From CBDBCU01 sp965203435 (GTDB lineage: Bacteria; Chloroflexota; Dehalococcoidia; Lucifugimonadales; UBA3495): a stretch of DNA of 64,000 nt. Below are positions 26,248-34,560 of this stretch, piece by piece. The translations under genes were made by a program, and so were the position numbers. The DNA is taken from the NCBI GenBank assembly GCA_965203435.1, contig CBDBCU010000003.1, positions 1 through 64,000 of the forward strand, read 5' to 3'. A model generated the notes under the pieces. The model made no database searches, was not told the DNA's origin, and saw nothing but the letters and a program-made list of their open reading frames with translations. Each line of letters begins with the position of its first letter. The stretch's first letter is position 1.

Positions 26248-26862
26248 ATGATTTACGAAGTCCGCACCTATACCCTGGAACCCGGCACGGTGGCGCAGTT
26301 TGAGGCGGGGTTTGCCGAAGCCCTGCCGCATCGGGAAAAGTATTCCCCCCTGGCCGCCTTTTGGCATACCGACATCGGGCCGCTGAACCAGGTTATCCAT
26401 GTCTGGCCCTACGAAAACCTGGGGGAACGGGAACGCATCCGGGCGGCGGCGGCCCAGGATCCCCATTGGCCGCCGGCCGACCTGAGCATGATTCAGATCA
26501 TGGAGTCGGAAATCTGGAATCCGGCGTCCTTTATGCGGCCCATGGGCGGCGGCCAGGAGTTGGGCGGCGTCTATGAGATGCGGGTCTATACCTACAAGCC
26601 GGGGTCGATGCCGGAGTTGCTGCGGCGGTGGGAAAAGGCTTTGCCCTGGCGGGAGCAGTTTTCGCCCTGCGCGGCGGCGATGCACAGCGAGTTGGGCGGG
26701 CTGAATCGCTGGATGCACATTTGGCCCTACCGGGATTTGAATCACCGGGAGGAAGTGCGGAAAGCCTCGGCCGGCACGCCCAATTGGCCCTCGGGGGCGC
26801 CGGGCCGCATCCGGCAGGAAAACAAGATTATGGTTCCGGCCGCCTTTTCCCCGATGCGCTAG
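26248..26862 (+). CDS. Two-domain NIPSNAP family protein
   Basis: The 204-residue protein holds two tandem NIPSNAP repeats (residues 1-100 and about 108-200). Each begins with [VE]-x-R-x-YT (YEVRTYTLEPGT and YEMRVYTYKPGS) and contains a LN...H[VI]WPY motif (NQVIHVWPYENLGERE and RWMHIWPYRDLNHREE). ATG 26248 is chosen, five bases after AAAGGAG. Function of the family is unknown; it is often near catabolic enzymes and lies next to the HpaB-type gene here. Confidence 0.85.
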   Translation: MIYEVRTYTLEPGTVAQFEAGFAEALPHREKYSPLAAFWHTDIGPLNQVIHVWPYENLGERERIRAAAAQDPHWPPADLSMIQIMESEIWNPASFMRPMGGGQELGGVYEMRVYTYKPGSMPELLRRWEKALPWREQFSPCAAAMHSELGGLNRWMHIWPYRDLNHREEVRKASAGTPNWPSGAPGRIRQENKIMVPAAFSPMR

Positions 26863-26883
26863 ACCGATAACCCTTTCATTGCG

Positions 26884-26958
26884 GCCTATTCATTCCGCTC
26901 ATCCTGAACTTGTTGAAGGGTCATCCTGAACCTGTCGTAAGGATGAATAGGCCGCAAC
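26884..26958. repeat. Family B repeat inside an inverted-repeat cassette
   Basis: The core (26895-26919, reverse) is framed by arms near 26881 and 26950 that read GCGGCCTATTCAT and ATGAATAGGCCGC, making one long palindromic element. The 26863-26976 gap has nothing else. Confidence 0.7.
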
Positions 26959-26976
26959 AGCGTAACGGGGAGAGTT

Positions 26977-28179
26977 TTGCTGAACCTTGCCGATTTGCCC
27001 GCCGATTTGGATACGCCGGCTTTTGTCTATGATGAAAGGGCGGTGGGGCAACTGCTGGGCTATGGGCAGCGGCTGCGGGCCGATACCGGTTGCCAGGTTC
27101 TCTATTCCCTGAAACCTTTGCCCCTGCCGGATTTGCTGGCGCGGATGCTGCCCAAGTTGGACGGGTTCGCCGCCAGTTCCCTTTTTGAGGCCCGGTTGGC
27201 TCGGGAAGTTATGGATCGGGCGGCCGCCGCCGGCGGCTTAACCGGGCAAAAGTCGCTGCACCTTACTACGCCTGGCTTGCGGCCGGCAGAGGTAGCGGAA
27301 ATCGGGGAATTGTGCGATTACCTTTCCTTTAATTCCCTGAGCCAGGGGCAAAGACACCGGGCGGAATTGGCCGGCCGGGTTAGTTGCGGGCTGCGGGTCA
27401 ATCCCGGTTTATCCTTTCTGGCGGATGAACGGTATGATCCCTGCCGGCCCGATTCCAAGTTGGGCGCGCCTTTGGAAAGCGTTGCCGCCTTAGGCGCTGA
27501 CCGCTCGGCAGAATTGGCCGGGTTGGAGGGGGTACTAATCCACAGCAACTGCGAGGCCACCGATTATCGGGAACTGGAAACTACAGTAACCCGGCTGCAT
27601 CAGGAAATTCCCGGCCTGCTGCGGCAAGTCAAATGGATTAACCTGGGCGGCGGCTATCTTTTTGGCGCGGATATTGATTTGACGCCGCTATACCGGGCGG
27701 TCGGATTGCTGCAAGACCGGTACGGGTTGGCAGTGTTCATCGAGCCGGGGGCGGCTTTCATCCGTTCCGCCGGTTACATTGTCGCGACGGTCCTGGATTT
27801 GTTTGCCCACGGGGACAAGACCATTGCCATTCTGGACACTACGATTAACCATATTCCGGAAGCCTTAGAGTTTGACTTTGAGCCGGATGTAGCCGGGCAT
27901 ACCGAGCAGGGGCGGTATGGGTATCTGCTGGCCGGCAGCACTTGCCTGGCTGGGGATGTGTTTGGGGAATACCGCTTTGAGCAGCCGCTGGCGGTGGGCG
28001 GCCGGGTGATTTTTTACAATGCCGGGGCTTATACTCTGGCGAAAGCCCATACTTTTAACGGCGTCAACCTGCCTACGATATACGCCATGACCGAAGCCGG
28101 GCGTTTGGAAATGAAACGGCGGTTCACCTACGACGACTATGCCGCCCGTTGGGGAGCCTATGCCGGCCATCCTGTTTGA
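26977..28179 (+). CDS. nspC: Carboxynorspermidine decarboxylase
   Basis: The 400-residue protein belongs to the PLP-dependent alanine-racemase-fold decarboxylases. It has the DTPAFVYD start, the PLP lysine region (VLYSLKPLPLPDLLARM), a HSNCEATDY segment, a glycine-rich KWINLGGGYLFG and EPGAAFIRSAGYI, and the catalytic Cys/Asp region (GSTCLAGDVFGEYRF). It makes norspermidine or spermidine. The start is taken as TTG 26977 after GGGGAG; a start a codon or two away is possible. It overlaps the DUF3326 gene by 20 bases. No carboxynorspermidine dehydrogenase is in the window. Confidence 0.85.
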   Translation: MLNLADLPADLDTPAFVYDERAVGQLLGYGQRLRADTGCQVLYSLKPLPLPDLLARMLPKLDGFAASSLFEARLAREVMDRAAAAGGLTGQKSLHLTTPGLRPAEVAEIGELCDYLSFNSLSQGQRHRAELAGRVSCGLRVNPGLSFLADERYDPCRPDSKLGAPLESVAALGADRSAELAGLEGVLIHSNCEATDYRELETTVTRLHQEIPGLLRQVKWINLGGGYLFGADIDLTPLYRAVGLLQDRYGLAVFIEPGAAFIRSAGYIVATVLDLFAHGDKTIAILDTTINHIPEALEFDFEPDVAGHTEQGRYGYLLAGSTCLAGDVFGEYRFEQPLAVGGRVIFYNAGAYTLAKAHTFNGVNLPTIYAMTEAGRLEMKRRFTYDDYAARWGAYAGHPV

Positions 28180-29470
28180 GCGGGAACTCTTTATCCCCCA
28201 GCCGCCGCAGCAGCCGGACCTGCGGGCCAAGTTGGCGGCGGCGGTAGCCGCCCAGCTGGAGCCGGGGGAAATCCCCCTCCGCCTGGCGGTGACGGCATCC
28301 ACGGCCCAGGGCTGCCAGGCCGAAGTGGGTATCCTGGCCGGCATCGCTGGGGACGGGATGCCGCCCTTGTTTCAGGGGCGGCGGCGTCCGGGGGAAAATA
28401 CCGGCCGGTTTAATGCGGCGCTGCTGGTGCCAACCGGCATTGGGGCGGAAATCGGCGGCCATGCCGGGGATGCCGGGCCGGTGGCAACCCTGCTGGCGGC
28501 GGCCTGTGACACCCTGATAACCCATCCCAATGTGGTCAACGCCTCGGATATTATTGACCTGCCGGCCAACGCTTTGTATGTGGAGGGCAGCGTCATTACC
28601 CGGTTGCTGTTGGGCAGCGCCGGCTTGCGGCCGGTACGCAGCAACCGCCTGCTGGTGGTTATCGGGCATCATTCGGATGAGCTGTTCGTCCACGCCGCCA
28701 TTAACTCGGTCAACGCGGCCCGGGCATCTTATGGGCTGAGGGTACCCCGGATTATCCGCTTGGGGGCGGGTTTTGAGCTGGATTCCTGCTACGCCGGCTC
28801 CGGGCGGGCTACCGGGCAGGCGCAGGGTCTGGAACAGGTTTTTGACGCTTTGGATAGTTGCCGGGGGGATTATGATGCGGTAGCCATCACTTCCCAAATC
28901 ACGGTGCCGCCGGGCTACCATGCCGATTATTTTGACAGCCGGGGGGAAATGGTGAACCCCTGGGGCGGAGTGGAGGCGCTGCTGACCCATGCCCTTTCCG
29001 CCCGCTACGCCGTGCCAACAGCCCATTCGCCGATGCTGGAAACCCAGGAAATCGCCAACGCCGATCCGGGCATTGTGGATCCGCGGATGGCGGCGGAAGC
29101 GGTATCCCTGGCCCTGCTGCAATGTATCCTGAAAGGATTGCAGCGCAGTCCGGCGATCGTAACGGATCCAGCGGCGATGCCAAGCCCCGGCGTCCTCACC
29201 GCCGCCGATGTATCCTGCCTGGTCATCCCGGACGGGTGTCTGGGCCTGCCGACCCTGGCCGCTTTAGAGCAGGGGATACCGGTAATTGCGGTGCGGGAAA
29301 ACCGCAATCTGATGCGGAATGACTTGACCGCCCTGCCCTGGGCCGCCGGGCAGTTGCAAATCGTAGAAAATTATTGGGAAGCGGCCGGGGTGATGGCGGC
29401 GTGGCGGGCGGGAATAGACCCGGCGGCGGTGCGGCGGCCGCTGCCGCCGGCGCCGGTGGATTGGGCCTAG
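28160..29470 (+). CDS. DUF3326 family protein
   Basis: The 436-residue protein has the DUF3326 signature: VPTGIGAEIGGHAGDAGPVA near residue 92, DTLITHPNVVNASD, YVEGSVITRLLLG, NSVNAARASYGL, and a late GGVEALLTHALSARYAVPTAHSP block. Its role is not known. ATG 28160 follows GGGGAG inside the nspC coding end, so translation is probably coupled. This pairing may mean a role tied to polyamine or amine chemistry, which is inference. Confidence 0.8.
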   Translation: MPAILFERELFIPQPPQQPDLRAKLAAAVAAQLEPGEIPLRLAVTASTAQGCQAEVGILAGIAGDGMPPLFQGRRRPGENTGRFNAALLVPTGIGAEIGGHAGDAGPVATLLAAACDTLITHPNVVNASDIIDLPANALYVEGSVITRLLLGSAGLRPVRSNRLLVVIGHHSDELFVHAAINSVNAARASYGLRVPRIIRLGAGFELDSCYAGSGRATGQAQGLEQVFDALDSCRGDYDAVAITSQITVPPGYHADYFDSRGEMVNPWGGVEALLTHALSARYAVPTAHSPMLETQEIANADPGIVDPRMAAEAVSLALLQCILKGLQRSPAIVTDPAAMPSPGVLTAADVSCLVIPDGCLGLPTLAALEQGIPVIAVRENRNLMRNDLTALPWAAGQLQIVENYWEAAGVMAAWRAGIDPAAVRRPLPPAPVDWA

Positions 29471-29528
29471 CTGCTCCGGATTCCCGTGGGCCCGGGCAGG
29501 ACGGTTTTACCGGGAAGGGCCGGGATCC

Positions 29529-29807
29529 CTACCCCGGCAATAAGCCATCGCCGATAAAGATATGCTCGGCCTCCTCCAGGGTCAGGTCGGTTTCCGGGAG
29601 GATTAAGTCCGACTCGACCAGTTCCTCCACGGGAACCGGCGCGCCCTTTTCCCGGACCAGGGTCAGCATTTCCCCCAGCAGGCGGGCAAAGGCGGCCGCG
29701 TCCTCGGATTCCACGGCGGCCACCATTTGGTTGTCAATTTCGTTCAGTTCGTCGATGCAGGCGCCGGGCAGGTTGAACTGGCCCTCGCTGAGAATGCGGA
29801 CAATCAT
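29529..29807 (-). CDS. PspA-associated protein PspAA
   Basis: The 92-residue protein (MIVRILSEGQFNLPGACIDELNEIDNQM...) matches the PspAA domain family that accompanies PspA in many bacteria. ATG 29807 is chosen, nine bases after GGGAG. It is the third gene of the psp operon, behind a family B repeat, so its transcription may come from the same promoter. Confidence 0.8.
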   Translation of the reverse strand: MIVRILSEGQFNLPGACIDELNEIDNQMVAAVESEDAAAFARLLGEMLTLVREKGAPVPVEELVESDLILPETDLTLEEAEHIFIGDGLLPG

Positions 29808-29865
29808 TCGGCAAGTCTCCCGGTTTTCCGATTTAAGGGGATGGGTTGGCAAGGTTTCGTTTGGT

Positions 29866-29950
29866 TGCGGCGTATTCGTCCTTCAACAAGTTCAGGATGA
29901 ACGGAGCGAACAAGAAGTTCCGGCTGAACGGAGCGAATACGCCGCAACGG
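29866..29950. repeat. Family B repeat cassette between pspA and pspAA
   Basis: Arms TTGCGGCGTATTCG (29865-29878) and CGAATACGCCGCAA (29935-29948) enclose the core (29880-29904) plus a degenerate second copy. Together it could form a long hairpin that may process or attenuate the psp transcript. Confidence 0.7.
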
Positions 29951-29996
29951 AACGGAATCGGTTGGAAAAAGGCGGCCGCCTTTTTCCCGGTACAGC

Positions 29997-30740
29997 TTAC
30001 GACCCCGGCGGCAGGGAACGGGTTTCCGGGGCGGCGGGCAGGCTGCCGGCATTGGCGCTTTTCAGGGCGGCCAATTCAGCCTCGACGCTGGCCGAGGCGG
30101 AAATCTGATTCAGTTCCCGCTCGATGTCATCCCGGGGGCCGCCGAAGTCGTCGAGGACGCCGTTTTCCACCAGTTCGTCAATGGCGCCGGCTTTGGCCCG
30201 CATCTGGTCGGTCTTGTTTTCGGCCCGCTGCACGGCCAGGGAAACATCGCCCATTTCCTCGGAAATGCCGCCGAGGGCCGCGCCAATCCGCACCTGGGCT
30301 TGGGCGGCGGAATACTGGGCTTTGATGATTTCCTTTTTGTTGCGGAAAGCGTCCACCTTGGCCTGGAGGCGCTGCTCGGCAGCGGTGAGCTTTTCCTGCT
30401 CCAATTCCATGCCGGCAATCTGCTCGTCCAGCCCTTGCAGTTCGATGACGGCGTTCTGCTTGCGCTGGAGGGCCAGGCGGGCCAAATCCTCCCGGCCGGC
30501 CTCGAGAGCTTGCCGGGCCTGCCGTTCCAGCCGGGCGATGTTTTCCTGGACTTTGGCGGCCTGCTGCTGGATGCGCCGCTTGGCGGTGACCATTTCCACT
30601 ACGCCGCGCTTGACATTTTGCAGCATTTCCAGCTGCTTTTCGTAGGAGTAGTCCAGGGTCTCCCGGGGATCCTCCGCGGAGTCGAGGATGCGGTTCATCT
30701 TGGACTTGACGATGGTGGACATTCGGGAAAACATTCCCAT
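29997..30740 (-). CDS. pspA: PspA/IM30 (Vipp1) family membrane-stress protein
   Basis: The 247-residue, mostly coiled-coil protein (MGMFSRMSTIVKSKMNRILD, then long helical repeats LEQEKLTAAEQRLQAKV, ENKTDQMRAKAGAI) is a clear PspA/IM30 member. It oligomerises on membranes under envelope stress. GGAGAAG precedes the ATG at 8 bases. It is the middle gene of a small operon with a 59-residue membrane protein upstream and PspAA downstream. Confidence 0.9.
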   Translation of the reverse strand: MGMFSRMSTIVKSKMNRILDSAEDPRETLDYSYEKQLEMLQNVKRGVVEMVTAKRRIQQQAAKVQENIARLERQARQALEAGREDLARLALQRKQNAVIELQGLDEQIAGMELEQEKLTAAEQRLQAKVDAFRNKKEIIKAQYSAAQAQVRIGAALGGISEEMGDVSLAVQRAENKTDQMRAKAGAIDELVENGVLDDFGGPRDDIERELNQISASASVEAELAALKSANAGSLPAAPETRSLPPGS

Positions 30741-30845
30741 AGCGGTTACTTCTCCTTTAAGGGGATGCGGAAACCAGCCGCCTTTTGCGGCGGCCGACGG
30801 GCCGGCGTTGGGAAAAGGGCGGCCGACGATAGCCGGCGGGCCGGG

Positions 30846-31025
30846 TTACAACCGGCCGTAGCGGTTTTTGCGGCCGAACAGGGCAATCGCGCCCACAATC
30901 AAGCCGGCAACGATGCAGACGGCCCCCAGAACCCACAGGATAAAGTTGAGGATGCCGGAAATCAGCAATCCGCCGAGAACCAGCAGAAAGATGGCGGCAA
31001 TCAGGCCGCCGCCGGTACTGCCCAT
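30846..31025 (-). CDS. Small two-TM protein of the psp operon
   Basis: The 59-residue protein is nearly all membrane (MGSTGGGLIAAIFLLVLGG ... LVGAIALFG) and ends in a basic tail (RKNRYGRL). A GGGGG Shine-Dalgarno precedes the ATG. It lies 105 bp upstream of pspA on the same strand. It may anchor or signal to PspA, as short membrane proteins do in other psp operons, though sequence shows no homology I can name. Confidence 0.75.
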   Translation of the reverse strand: MGSTGGGLIAAIFLLVLGGLLISGILNFILWVLGAVCIVAGLIVGAIALFGRKNRYGRL

Positions 31026-31257
31026 TTAATCCCCCTTGATACGGAATCTTGGTTTGACAATACCTTACCTTGTAGCGGCGGCTTGGTCAAGGGGCGGGGG
31101 CGGCGGTTTCAGGATTATTGCCTATACCTTTATTCGGGCGGGTGGGGCCGGGTAGGCCGCTCCGGGTAGCCGCCAACTTCTTTCCGCCCGTCCTGCAACG
31201 GAGTTCAGGAGGGCCCTTCAACCAGTTCAGGGTGAGCGGAATAGGATCTCAACCGTC

Positions 31258-31345
31258 ATTCCCGCGCAAGCGGGAATCCCGAACGGTACTGCCTTATGAT
31301 GGTATTGTCGACAGGCAACCCCTAGATTCCCGCTTACGCGGGAAT
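31258..31345. repeat. Family A palindromes (two) between the psp operon and paralog copy 3
   Basis: Family A copies at 31258-31277 and 31326-31345 (consensus ATTCCCGC-N4-GCGGGAAT) face each other with 48 bp between, followed by CCGAACGG and similar tails. The 31026-31369 gap has also a degenerate family B copy near 31190-31240. Confidence 0.85.
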
Positions 31346-31369
31346 GACGGTAGAGAGGCCGCCCCGCCG

Positions 31370-32287
31370 CTACCGGGTGCGGCGGATGGTTTTCTTGCAG
31401 GTGGCCGTCCAGGTGCGGCTTTGCCGGGCCCGGAAGTTATAGTTAGCCCCAATGTCAGTATCCCAGTAAAACCAGCCCAGCCCATCCCCGTGATCCCAAG
31501 CGCCGGTGCCGGTGTCGCGGCTGTGGCCGGGGCCGATAACGGCGCTGCCATCCACATAGCGGGCTCCCCGGGCGCGGCAAACCCGGGCGGCGCCGGCGGT
31601 CAACAATTCCTGCCATTGGGACAGGCTGGGCGTCGCTTGGTGGTTGGCCTCGCCCGACCGCGTAACAGTGTTGGTTTCCCAGTCGAGCGTCCAACTGGCA
31701 GTAGATTGCGGCGTAGATCGGCCGACCGACACATATCGGGCTCTCGCTTGACCGGTACCCGCTCCTCCAGGATTTCCCCAAGCCGAGCAAATCAAGGTGC
31801 CGGGCTGCCGGCCCTCCCGCAAGTCAGTCATACAGGTGTCGGTAGCCACATCGCCGCTGCCCACCCTAATCCGTTTGACCCGCTTAACTCGCCGCTTTTC
31901 CCGGGGAAACTCAAAAATGCGGTCGATGCTGACCCCGGTAACGCCGGATTCCCCCTCGGTCAGCCAACCCTCTTGGGCGGCGATAAAGCCGCGGAAAATG
32001 CCGCGTTCCCCGAAATAGATGGTATCGTCCCGCTCGTTGCGGTCTTTGCCGGCCTGCCAGGTTTCGGCTTTGCTGAAAGTATCGGACTGGTCGATGCCGC
32101 AGTAGAGGGTCTTGCCCCGGTTTTCAGCCAGGGATTCCAGGATGGCCGTGGTGCGGTCGGCGTGGGCAAAGGCTTGCCAGTCGGAACAGTCCCAGGGGAT
32201 GGCCCGGGCGGCTTGGATAGTGGCAATGCCATACCCCGCGCCCAGCAGCAGGAACAGGAGGATACTGACAGCCAAGAGCTTGGGCAT
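31370..32287 (-). CDS. Secreted paralog family, copy 3
   Basis: The 305-residue protein has a leader (MPKLLAVSILLFLLLGAGYGIA) and the shared family core: AIPWDCSDWQAFAH, LAENRGKTLYCGIDQSDTF, KDRNERDDTIYFGERG, WLTEGESGVTGVSIDRIFE, then an EFPREKRRVKR block. Its middle is unlike copies 1 and 2 (about 100 residues, with DTGTGAWDHGDGLGWFYWD), but the tail RQSRTWTATCKKTIRRTR is shared. This copy has no long poly-G. ATG 32287 is used; the longer ATG at 32323 is an alternative. Function unknown. Confidence 0.75.
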   Translation of the reverse strand: MPKLLAVSILLFLLLGAGYGIATIQAARAIPWDCSDWQAFAHADRTTAILESLAENRGKTLYCGIDQSDTFSKAETWQAGKDRNERDDTIYFGERGIFRGFIAAQEGWLTEGESGVTGVSIDRIFEFPREKRRVKRVKRIRVGSGDVATDTCMTDLREGRQPGTLICSAWGNPGGAGTGQARARYVSVGRSTPQSTASWTLDWETNTVTRSGEANHQATPSLSQWQELLTAGAARVCRARGARYVDGSAVIGPGHSRDTGTGAWDHGDGLGWFYWDTDIGANYNFRARQSRTWTATCKKTIRRTR

Positions 32288-32328
32288 AAGGAGTTTCCCC
32301 CAAAGGCCCCAAAGCCCAATCAAGAAGG

Positions 32329-32370
32329 GCTCGAGGCCGAAATTTGCCTCAGCAAATTTCGGCCTCGAGC
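32329..32370. repeat. Perfect 19-bp inverted repeat upstream of copy 3
   Basis: Bases 32329-32347 pair perfectly with 32352-32370 across a four-base loop. On the plus strand it is followed by cgaaaaaatttt. It lies just upstream of the copy 3 start, so it may be an operator, attenuator, or processing hairpin. No gene on the plus strand ends here. Confidence 0.8.
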
Positions 32371-32512
32371 GAAAAAATTTTATCCTATGGTTTGGGGTTT
32401 GGCAATAGGTTTATTGGGGAATTAACAGGGATAGAGCGGAGGGGCAGGATTTTGGGGGTCGGTTCAGGACGGGTTTTCCGTTTCATTGCCGCCCGGGATA
32501 GGCGGCCCCAAT

Positions 32513-32760
32513 CCGCTCATCCTGAACTTGTTGAAGGATGAAACCACGGTTGATAAAGAGAATCGCAAGGAAGCGCCATCCGCCCTACCGTCATTCCCGC
32601 GTAAGCGGGAATCCAGAGGTTGCTTGCCGAGGATGCGGCAGCATAAGGTAGCGCTGTCCGGGATTCCCGCTTACGCGGGAATGACGGTAGCAGGGGCGGG
32701 AAGGACGGTAGGGGGGGCGGGATTCCCGCTTACGCGGGAATGACGGTAGCGGGGGCGGGA
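32513..32760. repeat. Family B copy followed by three family A palindromes
   Basis: Family B core at 32513-32537 (reverse); family A at 32593-32612, 32663-32682 and 32722-32741. Together with the hairpin at 32329 they fill the 32288-32893 gap, which shows no coding region. Confidence 0.85.
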
Positions 32761-32893
32761 AGGACGGTAGGGGTCGGCGCATTTCCCGGTCGTCCGGTGT
32801 GGTATTATATCCCTTGCTGAACTGTTGCCGGCCGTAAGGATAGGGCGGCGGCGGCAGCGGCGGCGGGATTATTGGCAAGGAGGCTTTGCGGGG

Positions 32894-33490
32894 ATGCTGC
32901 GTTCCTTATTCGGACGGGGGAAAAAGCGGCCGCCGGCGGCCCAATTGCCCGGCAATACCATCCGCGCGGCCCAAGTGGGCGATGTGCTGGTGGTGCAGGG
33001 GCTGGCCCTGGAGTACGACAGCCTCTATTTTGTGGTGGAAAACATCCACCGCTACGGCGGCAATCGGCTCAGCTGGTTTGAGCTGGAGGTGGCGGATGCG
33101 GAACATCGGCTCTGGCTGGAGTGGCAGGAGGAGGGGGACGGGCTGTTTATCACCGCCACCGACGACCGGCGGCCGGTGACGCTGGAAGCCCTGGGCTTGA
33201 CCGAGGCCGACCTGATAACCCTGGACGAGGAACATTCCCTCGGCAACAGCATCAGCGTCGAAGGGCGGCGGTTTTGCTACCGCAACAGCTTCGAAGCCTT
33301 TTACTTCCGCAACAATCAGGGCCAGGGGCAAGGGTTCTATCTGTGGGATTTTCTGGCGGAGGATGAGGAGCGTTCTTTGTCCATCGTCAAGTACGAGGGC
33401 GCGCCCTACGAAGCCCATTTCAGCGAAACCCTGTCCCCGGAGAATGTCATCCTCTATCCCGGCGCGCGGCCGGAGCAAAGGAAGCGGTGA
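32894..33490 (+). CDS. DUF4178 domain protein
   Basis: The 198-residue protein shows the DUF4178 pattern: VGDVLVVQGLALEYDSLYFVV, RLSWFELEVADAEHRLWLEW and a late FYLWDFLAEDEERSLSIVKYE. ATG 32894 follows AAGGAGG at 10 bases. It overlaps the DUF350 gene by four bases (GTGA). Function unknown; in other genomes these families cluster. Confidence 0.8.
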   Translation: MLRSLFGRGKKRPPAAQLPGNTIRAAQVGDVLVVQGLALEYDSLYFVVENIHRYGGNRLSWFELEVADAEHRLWLEWQEEGDGLFITATDDRRPVTLEALGLTEADLITLDEEHSLGNSISVEGRRFCYRNSFEAFYFRNNQGQGQGFYLWDFLAEDEERSLSIVKYEGAPYEAHFSETLSPENVILYPGARPEQRKR

Positions 33491-34380
33491 GCGCAATGCT
33501 GGAAACCCTGGTAAGTACCTTGGCATTTTTCCCCAAGGGCCTGGTCTATGTGGCCCTGGGGGTAGTAATCCTGTTCCTGGCCAAATTGGCCCGGGACCTG
33601 GTTACGCATCATCCCATTGACCAGGAAATCGTGGAAAAGGGAAACCTGGCGGAAGCCCTGCGCCTGGCCGGCTACCTGCTGGGGGTGATTCTGGTTTTCC
33701 TGGGGGCGGTGTATCAGCCCTTTGCCTTGACCGTCAGCGATGGCGGGCTGGGGTTCAACCGGGAGTTTGCCTTGGACCTGCTGCGGGTAGCCCTCTATTC
33801 CCTGGCCGGGGTGGTGGCGCTGAACCTGGTGCGGCTGCTGCTGGACAAGGCGGTGCTGTATCAGTTTCAGGTGGAAAAGGAAATCATCGAAGAGCAGAAT
33901 GTCGGCAGCGGAGCCGTGGGGTTCGGGATGAATGTGGCGGCCGGGCTGCTGATTGCCGGGGCTATTGCCGGCGGGGGGGAATGGTACACGGCCCTGGCTT
34001 TCTTTGCCCTGGGTCTGGTCGTGCTGGCGGTTTTCGCCCTGTTTTACGAGCTGACCACTTCCTTTAACATCCACGACGAGATTGAAAAGAACAACCCGGC
34101 GGTGGGGGTAGCCTTTGGCGGCAATCTGATCGCCATCGGTCTGGTGAACCTCAAGGCTTTGTTCGGGGATTTTGTCGGCTGGACGCAGGGAATAACCGAG
34201 TTTGTCCTCTTTGCGGTGCTCGGCTTTATCCTGCTGTATATCCTGCGGCTGCTGGTGGATTTGATATTGCTGCCGCATACCAAGGTGGCGGATCAGTTGA
34301 CGGCGGGCAATGTGGGCGTGGCTCTGCTGGAAAGCGGGGTAGTAATCAGTTCGGCGCTGATCCTGTTCTTTGCCATTTAG
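33487..34380 (+). CDS. DUF350 membrane protein (two DUF350 halves)
   Basis: The 297-residue protein has eight likely membrane helices arranged as two similar halves, each with a GN..A...G motif: EKGNLAEALRLAGYLLGVILV near residue 52 and NNPAVGVAFGGNLIAIGLVN near 205, consistent with two DUF350 units. The start is GTG 33487, overlapping the DUF4178 stop, or ATG 33496. A membrane role linked to the DUF4178 partner is inferred. Confidence 0.8.
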   Translation: MSAMLETLVSTLAFFPKGLVYVALGVVILFLAKLARDLVTHHPIDQEIVEKGNLAEALRLAGYLLGVILVFLGAVYQPFALTVSDGGLGFNREFALDLLRVALYSLAGVVALNLVRLLLDKAVLYQFQVEKEIIEEQNVGSGAVGFGMNVAAGLLIAGAIAGGGEWYTALAFFALGLVVLAVFALFYELTTSFNIHDEIEKNNPAVGVAFGGNLIAIGLVNLKALFGDFVGWTQGITEFVLFAVLGFILLYILRLLVDLILLPHTKVADQLTAGNVGVALLESGVVISSALILFFAI

Positions 34381-34407
34381 ACAAGGCAAGGGCCTATAGG
34401 AACCGTC

Positions 34408-34530
34408 ATTCCCGCGTAAGCGGGAATCCCGAACGGTAATGCCCAGGACACCGCATCCTCGGCAACTAACCTCTGGATTCCCGCTTACGCGGGAATGACG
34501 GTAAGAGGCGGGAAGGACGGTAAGGGACAG
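34408..34530. repeat. Two facing family A palindromes after the DUF350 gene
   Basis: Copies at 34408-34427 and 34477-34496 face each other. This is the convergent end of the DUF350 gene and the next minus-strand gene, so the palindromes may serve as a two-way terminator. Confidence 0.8.
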
Positions 34531-34560
34531 GAAGGACGGTTTTTGTATGCGGTTGCCCCC

